DNA of 5,333 nt. Origin: Desulfurococcales archaeon. GTDB lineage: Archaea > Thermoproteota > Thermoprotei_A > Sulfolobales > Ignicoccaceae. This document shows, one piece after another, positions 1-5,333 of the stretch; positions within the stretch are counted from its first letter, which is position 1, and every line of letters starts with the position of its first letter. The notes under the pieces were generated by a model, which saw only the letters and a program-made list of their open reading frames with translations, was not told the origin of the DNA and searched no databases. Position numbers and translations under genes: made by a program. The stretch spans positions 1 through 5,333 of the forward strand of contig WAOJ01000001.1 in assembly GCA_015521275.1 (NCBI GenBank). The letters are read 5' to 3'.

Positions 1-384
1 GGCCCCCGCCTTGATTGCGTTATAAGCCAAGGTGGCGGTGAAGGCTGGAGCGTCTAGCAAGTATATGCCTTCTGCCTCAGTCTCCTCTAGCTCTAGCCCA
101 AGTTCCTTGGCTATCTTTATGGAATTGAAGCCCTCTACCTCAAGCTCTTCATAAACTATCTTGTGGAAAAGGTTCCCTCCCCCGTTTATGCCTCCTCCGT
201 ATGAGAGCCTCCTCTCCAATATGAGTACCTTGAGCCCCTCCTTTGCTAAGAAGTAAGCAGCTGAAAGGCCCGCGGGGCCAGCGCCAACTATTATCACGTC
301 GCTGTCCGCGTACTCCGTAAGTTCCTCTGAGCTCTTCTGGACGATTAAGGAAGTTATGAGGCTCTCGTCGAGAGTCGGCCTCAT
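1..384 (-). CDS. thi4: THI4-family thiazole synthase / ribose-1,5-bisphosphate isomerase-like protein (N-terminal part, cut by window edge)
   Basis: This FAD/NAD-binding THI4-family protein makes the thiazole precursor of thiamine. In archaea it is thought to be a true catalyst that takes sulfur from sulfide. The first 128 residues are visible, from an ATG at 382-384; full-length relatives have about 260-270. A Rossmann dinucleotide motif, VIIVGAGPAGLSAAYFLAKE, begins at residue 30, and an acidic strand end (LILERR) lies at 54-59. The glycine-rich loop SYGGGINGGGNLFHKIV follows at 61-77, and LLDAPAFTATLAYNAIKAGA closes the visible part; all match the archaeal family in order and spacing. An in-frame TAA lies upstream with no other ATG, GTG or TTG before this start, and GAGG (complement of 393-396) stands 8 bases ahead. 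The catalytic position that is Cys in the suicidal eukaryotic enzyme and usually His in archaea lies outside the window. The gene is divergent from the propeller gene. Confidence 0.93.
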   Translation of the reverse strand, partial: MRPTLDESLITSLIVQKSSEELTEYADSDVIIVGAGPAGLSAAYFLAKEGLKVLILERRLSYGGGINGGGNLFHKIVYEELEVEGFNSIKIAKELGLELEETEAEGIYLLDAPAFTATLAYNAIKAGA

Positions 385-487
385 GTTCTTATCCTCTAGG
401 TCGTTACTGGGAGTGGCTATTATCCGCTTACGTTAACGCTCAGTCATAAGTAGCCTCTCTCCGTTCGCTGAGAGACGGGAGTACGAA
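385..487. promoter_or_regulatory. Divergent intergenic region between thi4 and the propeller gene
   Basis: This 103-bp gap separates two divergent genes, so it should carry both promoters. Weak TATA-like stretches are CTATTAT around 417-423 and CATAAG at 445-450, which reads CTTATG on the minus strand. If CATAAG served the propeller gene, transcription would begin near 470-475 and leave a short leader containing GGGAG at 477-481. An 8-bp perfect palindrome, CGTTAACG, sits at 431-438. A possible leader hairpin pairs TCTCTC (456-461) with GAGAGA (470-475) around an 8-base loop. None of these boxes is strong, and the exact promoter positions are guesses. Confidence 0.35.
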
Positions 488-1600
488 TTGAGCGGTGTAA
501 CGTTCAAAATAGAGAAGAGCTGGTCCTTCGTGCCGGAGAAGGGCACCATTGCGCTGGACTCAAAGGACAACAAGGTTGCTATAGCTGTCTCGAGGTCTTC
601 CATGAGGAGCGCGAAGAAGAGCGAGGAGGCCGGTTTCGGTTACGTGGTTTGGAAGAAGGGTAAAGTATTGATGAGCTGGAGGTTTGACAGCGAGAAGGGG
701 CTGAACTGCGCGGCCTTTCACCCCACGGAGGACTTGGTCATCTTCGGCAACGACGAGGGTACCCTTTACGTCTTCACGGAGGATGGAGACTTGATAAAGA
801 CGATAGAGTTAAATTCCCCGGTGCTGTCGTGTGCCTTCTCTAAAAGTGGGGAAAGGGTCGCCCTGGGCTTTGAAGGGGGTAAGGTGAGCATTAGGGATTC
901 TTCCTTCGAGCCGCTCTGGGAATACCTAACGGACGACAACGTCTGGAGCTTGAGCTGGTCTCCGGACGAAAAGTACTTGGCCGTCGCGAGCCACGACAAC
1001 AACTTGTACATATTGACCAAACCCAAGGACGTTTGGAGGGAGACCTTCAACACCGGCGTTAACAGGGTTCACTGGTGCGGGGAGAAGCTGGCCGCCGGCA
1101 CTTGGGACCCGGGCATAGTTGCAGTTTACAACGTTTCGGACCCGACTTCCCCGGAGAAGCTCTGGGAGAAGGAGATGCTGAGCAGCGTCTGGGGATTGTC
1201 TTGGAACAACGCTTGTAGCCACTTAGCCGCTGGCGCCACCAACTCAGTAATGAAGATCTTTGATAGCGAGGGAGAGTCGATACTAAACATGGAGCTCTAT
1301 CCAATTGACGACTTGAAGTGGAAGGGCGAGTTCTTAACTGTTGCCGGAAAGGACCACGTCGACGCGTTCAGCATGTACACTTGTACCCCGTTCATACTGC
1401 CCAGCTTCAAGAGGTTCAAGACCTATTCCCTCTCCCAGCCCGGAACAGTGGTCGAGGTTTCCGAGGCTTTGTACTTGCTCATGGGAAGGCCCAAGAAGGT
1501 ACTGATAAACGGGGATGAGCTCGAGGTTAGGGTCGTTCCCGGCAACTTCCTTTACATAATATCTCCCTACGACGGCGAGGTGGAGGTAGAGGTGCCTTGA
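488..1600 (+). CDS. Seven-bladed WD40-like beta-propeller protein with C-terminal beta-rich extension
   Basis: This 370-residue protein of unknown function has no signal peptide or membrane segment and is probably cytoplasmic. Blades of about 35-45 residues recur at roughly 14-65, 70-106, 110-146, 150-188, 190-228, 232-268 and 270-298. The repeat signature is a hydrophobic-x-(F/W) strand followed by LAxGxxD/E-type and LYxF/VxIxD-type strands: LNCAAFHPTED, LSCAFSKSGE, WSLSWSPDEK, WGLSWNNACS. Seven blades would make a closed propeller, normally a scaffold for protein or ligand contacts rather than an enzyme. Residues about 300-370 do not fit the repeat and look like a small beta-sandwich (KVLINGDELEVRV, FLYIISPYDGEVEVEV). 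The start is TTG at 488, preceded by GGGAG at 477-481. The next in-frame ATG (residue 39) would cut into blade 1, and no start codon lies just upstream. The stop overlaps the hisI ATG, implying an operon and a possible link to HisI or histidine synthesis, which is inference only. Confidence 0.85.
   Translation: MSGVTFKIEKSWSFVPEKGTIALDSKDNKVAIAVSRSSMRSAKKSEEAGFGYVVWKKGKVLMSWRFDSEKGLNCAAFHPTEDLVIFGNDEGTLYVFTEDGDLIKTIELNSPVLSCAFSKSGERVALGFEGGKVSIRDSSFEPLWEYLTDDNVWSLSWSPDEKYLAVASHDNNLYILTKPKDVWRETFNTGVNRVHWCGEKLAAGTWDPGIVAVYNVSDPTSPEKLWEKEMLSSVWGLSWNNACSHLAAGATNSVMKIFDSEGESILNMELYPIDDLKWKGEFLTVAGKDHVDAFSMYTCTPFILPSFKRFKTYSLSQPGTVVEVSEALYLLMGRPKKVLINGDELEVRVVPGNFLYIISPYDGEVEVEVP
1582..1594 (+). 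promoter_or_regulatory. Shine-Dalgarno site for hisI inside the propeller gene
   Basis: GGAGGT (1582-1587) and GAGGTG (1589-1594) lie in the last codons of the propeller gene. The second ends 5 bases before the ATG at 1600, which favours ATG 1600 over the in-frame TTG at 1597 as the hisI start. The two motifs also encode the repetitive VEVEV tail of the upstream protein, so they could partly be by-products of its Val-Glu codons. Confidence 0.6.
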
Positions 1601-1992
1601 TGAGGCTGAGCGAGGAAAAGGCAAGGGAGATAGCGGAGAGCTTGAACTACCGCTGGCCTGATCAAACGGTCGTCGCTGTAGCCCAAGAGTATCAAAGCGG
1701 GAAGGTCTTGATGGTTGCCTCAATGAACAAGGAAGCGGTAATAAAAACCTTGACCACCGGCATAGTCCATTACTGGAGCAAGAGTAGGAAGGAGCTGTGG
1801 CTTAAAGGTTCGACTAGCGGTCAAGTGCAAATACTGATGAAGTTTTACGTGGACTGTGACAGGGACAGCGTTTTATTAATAGTAAAGCAAGCCTTGCTGA
1901 AGGCTTGCCACGAGGGCTACCACTCTTGCTTCCACTACAAGGTAACTGAAAAGGGAATAGAGGTAGAGGAAGAGGGGCCGAAGTTTAGGTAA
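1600..1992 (+). CDS. hisI: Phosphoribosyl-AMP cyclohydrolase (HisI)
   Basis: HisI opens the adenine ring of phosphoribosyl-AMP to give ProFAR, the third step of histidine synthesis, as a cytoplasmic Zn- and Mg-dependent homodimer. The 130-residue product matches the standalone archaeal form without a fused HisE domain. Visible family motifs are [11 protein letters not shown] (36-46), [20 protein letters not shown] (58-77), VDCDRDS (84-90) and [10 protein letters not shown] (102-111). The expected Zn ligands are Cys86, Cys103 and Cys110, and the Mg-binding aspartates are Asp85, Asp87 and Asp89; all are present. The usual G-P before the Cys-His is missing: the segment reads [11 protein letters not shown], one residue longer than in the E. 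coli enzyme as I recall it. The start is ATG 1600, whose A is the last base of the upstream TGA (TGATG), so translation is probably coupled to the propeller gene. No other his gene lies in the window. The 3' end overlaps purP by 8 bp. Confidence 0.96.
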   Translation: MRLSEEKAREIAESLNYRWPDQTVVAVAQEYQSGKVLMVASMNKEAVIKTLTTGIVHYWSKSRKELWLKGSTSGQVQILMKFYVDCDRDSVLLIVKQALLKACHEGYHSCFHYKVTEKGIEVEEEGPKFR

Positions 1993-3097
1993 CCAGCTCT
2001 TCCAAGCGACCTATTTCCATCGCCATCCTTATCTCCATCGCTACCCTCCTGCCCAAGCTTATGGTTTGACCGAAGTAGAGCTTGCTGTACTGGCTTCCCA
2101 AGCCCATGTAAATGTTGTTGCCTCCCCCTATCCTAGGGGCCACGTCGAAAACGACGAACTCCAGCTCCGGAGTAACTACCGCTTGTAGCGTGAAGGGCCC
2201 TATTATCCCGGGAGGCTCCAGCTTCTTGGCTGCTCTCACGAACTTGTCGCCCATTTCAAATACCTTCTGTAGCAAGCTCTCCCTCAAGGTAGCTGGCATG
2301 TGCCCCACCTCTATCATCCTCGGGTTCCCTTGCAAGTGGAGCTGCTCCCTAGCAGGAAGCCGGAGCCAGCCGTCCAAGTCGCTCTGTATTCTCCTGTCAA
2401 CGGAGTGGAGCTCCACGTCGTTCCTAATTATGGAGTTGAAGTAGTTTATGTTGAAGTGGGCCCCAAGCACCAGCTCCTCGATAACTGCCTCCTTCAAGCT
2501 CTCCTCGTCTATTATTCCGGCCTTCATCAACTCCTCGACCCTCTTGTAGTACTCTTCCTTGTCCATTGCTATGAAGAAGCCCCTCTCAACCCTCCTCTTG
2601 GCCTCTGGAAGCTTCACTATTACCGGCCTGTCTATCTCCTCAGGGCTCTTGAACACCTTTGGCCTCCTTATTCCGGCTTCATCCAAGAGCTTGTAGTAGT
2701 TCTTCTCGCCTATCCTTTCCTCCCACCTAAGCATGTACCTATTTCCAAATATCGGGACCTCGAAGTTCTGCTCTATCTCGTCGTAGCCCACGTAAACCGC
2801 AAAACTACGGTTCGGCACAAATATCGCTTGGCTCTCTCTCAACTTCCTTTGGACATCTTCCCTCAGTACGTCCTTGAACTTGTCCAAGAGTATGCACTCG
2901 TCTACCACCCTCTTAAACCTTAGGTACGGTAGCTCTCTCCCCTTCTGGCATATGGCTATTGTTTTGAATCCTTCATCCTTGGCACCGTCGAAAAGGTCCA
3001 GAGCGGAGTGGCTCGCTACAGCAGCTATTGAAGGTTTACCCTTGTACTCCTTTACTAACTCCCTCATCTCGTCGCTTATTGAAAGTACTGAGGCCAT
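1985..3097 (-). CDS. purP: 5-formaminoimidazole-4-carboxamide ribonucleotide synthetase (PurP), crenarchaeal-type variant
   Basis: PurP is an ATP-grasp ligase that formylates AICAR to FAICAR with free formate and ATP, the archaeal replacement for the folate-dependent step of purine synthesis. The 370 residues are close to the 361 I recall for the Methanocaldococcus enzyme and colinear with it. The N-terminal domain carries [17 protein letters not shown] (28-44) and [12 protein letters not shown] (117-128). The ATP-grasp core runs from [11 protein letters not shown] (157-167) through [15 protein letters not shown] (206-220), the AICAR-side [23 protein letters not shown] (231-253), [15 protein letters not shown] (273-287) and IIGPFTLQ (298-305) to [19 protein letters not shown] (321-339). 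Two signatures differ from the methanogen form: the glycine loop is EAKRRVERG and the PHGS motif is PNRS (95-98). The start is ATG 3095-3097; GAGGG (complement of 3104-3108) lies 6 bases ahead and an in-frame TGA closes the frame upstream. A paralogue with altered substrate is possible but less likely. Confidence 0.92.
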   Translation of the reverse strand: MASVLSISDEMRELVKEYKGKPSIAAVASHSALDLFDGAKDEGFKTIAICQKGRELPYLRFKRVVDECILLDKFKDVLREDVQRKLRESQAIFVPNRSFAVYVGYDEIEQNFEVPIFGNRYMLRWEERIGEKNYYKLLDEAGIRRPKVFKSPEEIDRPVIVKLPEAKRRVERGFFIAMDKEEYYKRVEELMKAGIIDEESLKEAVIEELVLGAHFNINYFNSIIRNDVELHSVDRRIQSDLDGWLRLPAREQLHLQGNPRMIEVGHMPATLRESLLQKVFEMGDKFVRAAKKLEPPGIIGPFTLQAVVTPELEFVVFDVAPRIGGGNNIYMGLGSQYSKLYFGQTISLGRRVAMEIRMAMEIGRLEELVT

Positions 3098-3167
3098 GGT
3101 TCGCCCTCACTTTTCGGATCCCCCTCCAGCCTTATTAGCTATGGTAAGGCAACGATCGCGAAGAGAG
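3098..3167. promoter_or_regulatory. Compact bidirectional promoter region of purP and mre11
   Basis: Only 70 bp separate two divergent starts, and the sole AT-rich core is CTTATTAGCTAT at 3131-3142. Read rightward, CTTATTAG lies about 30 bases before the mre11 ATG, placing initiation just ahead of it with a very short leader. Read leftward, the same bases give CTAATAAG, about 25-30 bases before the purP Shine-Dalgarno and start. Archaeal TATA elements act some 25 bases upstream of initiation, so one core could serve both genes. No clear purine-rich BRE is visible on either side. Confidence 0.4.
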
Positions 3168-4280
3168 ATGTTACTCCTCCACATGGCTGACGTGCACTTG
3201 GGAGCTGCTCAGTACAACATAAAGGAGAGGGAGAGGGACGTTTACAACGCCTTCAAGGAAGCGGTGGAGAAGGCTATAGAGGAGAGGGTGGACGCCGTAG
3301 TAATTTCTGGGGACCTCTTCCACACCCCAACTCCGACCAGAGGCTTGGAGCCCGTTAAAGTTGCTGAGGAGGAGATATCCAGGCTTAGGGAAAGAGGGAT
3401 AGAGGTAATAATGATCCCGGGAGACCACGACAAGCCGAAGAGGTTTGGCTTACCTTCCATAAAATACGTAGCCGAGAAGACCGGAGCAAAGCTCTTGCTC
3501 AAGGAAATAGGATTGAAGGGCGTAGAGGTGAAGGGAGTTACCTTTTACGGAGTCCAAGCGCCTTCTCACGGCAATTACGAAGAGCTGAAGGCCTTGGGGA
3601 AGGTTAAAAAGCCCAGAAAGAGCGTCGCCTTGCTCCACTTGGCCCCTTGCTCGATCTTCAAGTTCGGTTGTGTTGACGACGGCCTCATACCCAAGGGCTT
3701 CTCTTATTATGCAATGGGTCACATCCATGCTCCCATAACCAGTTACTTCGAAGGGGCCCCCATGGTGTTCCCCGGCTCCTTGGAGGTAATTAACGTGGAA
3801 GAGGTGAAGTACATAGATCAGAAGGGCCCCATATTGGTGGACTTGAGCGGGGACGAGGCCAAGGTCTTAGGGAGGCTAAAGGTAAGGGTCAGGCCCCAAG
3901 CAATAATTCGAGTGGAACTCCCAATAAACGAGAAGAGGCTCTTGGCGGAGCTGAGGAAGGTTCCGAAGGGCTCCGTCCTTCACGTCTACGTTAAGGGGAA
4001 GGCCTCTTACCAGCTCGAGAAGCTCAAGGCCCTGTTATCCCAAAGGGACTTGCTCGCGGCGAGGATCCACTTCGTAGGTGAGGTTGAAGAAGAGGAAGAG
4101 GTGAACGTAGTGGGGGTTCCGAGCTTGGTGGAGGTGATCAAGCAGTACTACAAGGACGAGAAGCTAGCGTCTTACTTGGCCCAGCTCTTCGAAGCCTTGG
4201 GCTCTGAGGGGAACGAGGCCTTGGCGATAGCGGAGGAATTATTTAAGAGCGGCCTCTGGAAAGGGACTCGTAAAGCTTGA
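3168..4280 (+). CDS. mre11: Mre11/SbcD-type DNA double-strand-break repair nuclease
   Basis: Mre11 is a Mn-dependent exo/endonuclease that works with the Rad50 ATPase in resecting DNA ends. Its 370 residues are shorter than the 426 I recall for the Pyrococcus protein. The calcineurin-like phosphoesterase motifs appear in order: ADVHLG (Asp8, His10), SGDLFH (Asp49, His52), IPGDHD (84-88), LLHLA (His157), MGHIH (His185, His187) and FPGSLE (201-206). The motif usually written GNHD is GDHD, with Asp86 in place of the metal-binding Asn. Residues about 230-305 form the capping domain; an acidic run of five Glu (307-311) follows, then a helical tail (318-365) where Rad50 normally binds. ATG 3168 is chosen because it places the first motif five residues in, as in relatives. 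An in-frame ATG at 3141 would add nine basic residues, lacks a Shine-Dalgarno and lies on the presumed TATA core. No rad50, herA or nurA is in the window. The last 38 bp overlap the opposing glycosyltransferase gene. Confidence 0.93.
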   Translation: MLLLHMADVHLGAAQYNIKERERDVYNAFKEAVEKAIEERVDAVVISGDLFHTPTPTRGLEPVKVAEEEISRLRERGIEVIMIPGDHDKPKRFGLPSIKYVAEKTGAKLLLKEIGLKGVEVKGVTFYGVQAPSHGNYEELKALGKVKKPRKSVALLHLAPCSIFKFGCVDDGLIPKGFSYYAMGHIHAPITSYFEGAPMVFPGSLEVINVEEVKYIDQKGPILVDLSGDEAKVLGRLKVRVRPQAIIRVELPINEKRLLAELRKVPKGSVLHVYVKGKASYQLEKLKALLSQRDLLAARIHFVGEVEEEEEVNVVGVPSLVEVIKQYYKDEKLASYLAQLFEALGSEGNEALAIAEELFKSGLWKGTRKA

Positions 4281-5333
4281 CGTGCTTCTCGGCTATTCTA
4301 TCTATAGCCGTGTAATAGGCATAGGCCAGAGCGTCCTCGTTGCACCTCTCCCCCTTGAGTATCCTCTCGAAGGCCCTCCTCAGTGCTTCCTTCATACCCC
4401 TCAAAGGGTTTTCTAACTCAAAGGGATAGAAGGCCTTGGGGTAGTTCCTAACGTCCCCTATCTTGAGGACCACTATGTGCCTCCCACAAGTTAGGGAGTC
4501 GTGCAGTATTCCGGAGGCCTCTTGGGTTGGGTCGGAATAGGGCAAGAGCACCACGTCCGCGTTACAAGCGGTCTCTATTAGCTTTTCCTTACTCATGAAC
4601 TTCGTCTCTACACTTATTTCTAAACCCAATCTGTCCAGATCTTCCTTCACCTCTTCCACGAAGCTCTTTATTATGTTAAGCCACCTCTCCCCCACCTCGT
4701 CTTGGGGACTCCCAACTATCCTATACCTTATCCTCTTCGGGAAGCCTTCTTCCTTCAAGCTAACTAAGGCATGAATGGCCCAGTCGTACCTCTTAGTGGG
4801 CCTTATGAAGCCCGGGGTAACTACCTCTATTACATCCGGAACGCCCCTCTTCTCTTTACACTCCTTCCACTTCTCCAGCACTTCCCTTCTTGACTTGGGC
4901 GTGAAGTGTGGCAAGAACACTGCCTTCATCTTGCCTATCCAAGGTATTAAGGAATAGCCTCTCAACGTGTGTATTATCGCCTTATCGCTGAATATGAGCG
5001 GTATGAAAGGGGAGAGGTAAGAGGTTAATGGACCCTTTAAGATGTCTACAAGCTTAGCTTCCTTAAACGACAAGTCCCACTTGATGAAGTTTATCAAGGC
5101 CTGCTTGGGCGTTATTATCGTGTGCATAGTCGTTACATCCTTCTTCCTAAATATTTTTAAGGTTAGGTAGTAGAAGAGGTGGGACCAACCCCAGTGGCCC
5201 TTGAAGAGGCCGTACTCGTGCTGGGTGTGGACCACGTCAGCATCTAAGGCGCATACGGCAGAAATTACGGAGTCCACATACTTCTCCTTCCTCAAGTCAC
5301 ATATCTTCAAGTTCAGCCCTAGGGCCTTAAGCC
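4243..5333 (-). CDS. GT-B fold glycosyltransferase, GT4-like (N-terminus outside window)
   Basis: This is a glycosyl group 1 transferase that probably moves a sugar from a nucleotide donor to a cell-surface glycan, glycolipid or protein; donor and acceptor cannot be read from the sequence. The frame stays open to the window edge, and the codons before the TTG at 5308-5310 (LKALGLN) look like ordinary protein, so I treat the gene as 5'-truncated with 362 residues visible. Counting that TTG as residue 1, the acceptor-side domain has DVVHTQHEYGLFKG (25-38) and TTMHTI (60-65). The donor-side domain begins at VVTPGFIRPTKRYDWAIHAL (163-182), continues with YRIVGSP (196-202), and ends in the nucleotide-sugar motif VVLLPYSDPTQEASGILHD (253-271) followed by SLTCGRHIVV. 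This last motif is the E-x6-D variant of the classic E-x7-E. No membrane helix is evident; the protein is probably cytoplasmic or peripheral. The gene converges on mre11 with a 38-bp overlap. Confidence 0.88.
   Translation of the reverse strand, partial: LKALGLNLKICDLRKEKYVDSVISAVCALDADVVHTQHEYGLFKGHWGWSHLFYYLTLKIFRKKDVTTMHTIITPKQALINFIKWDLSFKEAKLVDILKGPLTSYLSPFIPLIFSDKAIIHTLRGYSLIPWIGKMKAVFLPHFTPKSRREVLEKWKECKEKRGVPDVIEVVTPGFIRPTKRYDWAIHALVSLKEEGFPKRIRYRIVGSPQDEVGERWLNIIKSFVEEVKEDLDRLGLEISVETKFMSKEKLIETACNADVVLLPYSDPTQEASGILHDSLTCGRHIVVLKIGDVRNYPKAFYPFELENPLRGMKEALRRAFERILKGERCNEDALAYAYYTAIDRIAEKHVKLYESLSRGRS
4290..4310. repeat. Perfect 7-bp inverted repeat with 7-base loop just after mre11
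   Basis: CGGCTAT (4290-4296) and ATAGCCG (4304-4310) are exact reverse complements around the loop TCTATCT. The hairpin starts 10 bases after the mre11 stop and lies within the C-terminal codons of the opposing glycosyltransferase, in its TAIDRIAE segment. It could fold at the mre11 mRNA 3' end, but no T-run follows, as an archaeal terminator would need. It may be a chance effect of the coding sequence. Confidence 0.4.

Noticed and set aside
1598..1661. Possible C/D box small RNA: TGATGA followed by CTGA about 60 bases on
   Set aside because: The TGATGA is the stop/start overlap of the propeller gene and hisI; there are no convincing C' and D' boxes or closing stem.
1334..1723. Minus-strand open frame opposite the propeller/hisI junction
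   Set aside because: It is antisense to two genes with clear family features, has low-complexity Ser/Pro/Arg composition and no motif.
2014..2050. Short direct repeat near the 3' end of purP (TCCATCGC-type)
   Set aside because: It encodes the helical [10 protein letters not shown] segment; the repeated residues account for the repeated bases.
2300..2923. Long open frame on the plus strand opposite purP, about 207 residues
   Set aside because: It lies wholly antisense to a clear purP gene, has no recognisable motif, and is explained by the codon bias of the real gene.
2874..3167. In-frame upstream extension of mre11, antisense to the N-terminal part of purP
   Set aside because: The extra 98 residues run antisense to well-conserved purP codons and have no counterpart in Mre11; the first catalytic motif fits a start at 3168.
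488..4280. The propeller protein, PurP and Mre11 are all exactly 370 residues long
   Set aside because: They share no sequence or fold; the equal length appears to be chance.
5145..5165. AT-rich stretch with a T5 run resembling a promoter or terminator
   Set aside because: It lies inside the glycosyltransferase gene, encodes LKIFRKK, and has no gene start or end nearby.
5308..5310. TTG as the true start of the glycosyltransferase
   Set aside because: The frame is open to the window edge, no Shine-Dalgarno precedes the TTG, and the visible N-terminal domain is too short for a full GT-B protein.

Overview
The window looks like chromosomal DNA from a hyperthermophilic crenarchaeon, most likely of the Desulfurococcales (Ignicoccus-like). 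Four things point there. PurP and a THI4-type protein of archaeal type are encoded. Arg and Ile codons are dominated by AGG/AGA and ATA. Shine-Dalgarno motifs are of the GAGG type. Spacing is very tight, with two gene pairs overlapping tail to tail. The genus is an inference from general impression; no marker gene settles it.

Layout, left to right: (1) 1-384, minus strand, the N-terminal part of a THI4-family protein, cut by the window edge. (2) 385-487, a 103-bp divergent intergenic region. (3) 488-1600, plus strand, a seven-bladed WD40-like beta-propeller protein with an unassigned C-terminal beta-rich extension. (4) 1600-1992, plus strand, HisI, whose ATG shares one base with the stop codon of the propeller gene. 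(5) 1985-3097, minus strand, PurP (FAICAR synthetase), overlapping the end of hisI by 8 bp. (6) 3098-3167, a 70-bp divergent region with one AT-rich core that could serve both directions. (7) 3168-4280, plus strand, an Mre11/SbcD-type nuclease. (8) 4243-5333, minus strand, a GT-B glycosyltransferase lacking its N-terminus, overlapping mre11 by 38 bp. No stretch above about 100 bases is without a gene, and I see no tRNA, rRNA, CRISPR array or mobile element.

How the genes fit together: THI4, HisI and PurP belong to thiamine, histidine and purine synthesis. These pathways meet at AIR and AICAR: histidine synthesis releases AICAR, which PurP formylates, and AIR is the precursor of the thiamine pyrimidine. 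The propeller protein is translationally coupled to HisI, but its role is unknown. Mre11 (double-strand-break repair) stands apart from rad50, herA and nurA, at least within this window. The glycosyltransferase probably serves cell-surface glycan or glycolipid synthesis.

I found no convincing new system. The points most worth a second look are the propeller/HisI coupling, the unassigned C-terminal domain of the propeller protein, substituted signature motifs in PurP and Mre11, and the two antisense 3'-end overlaps.
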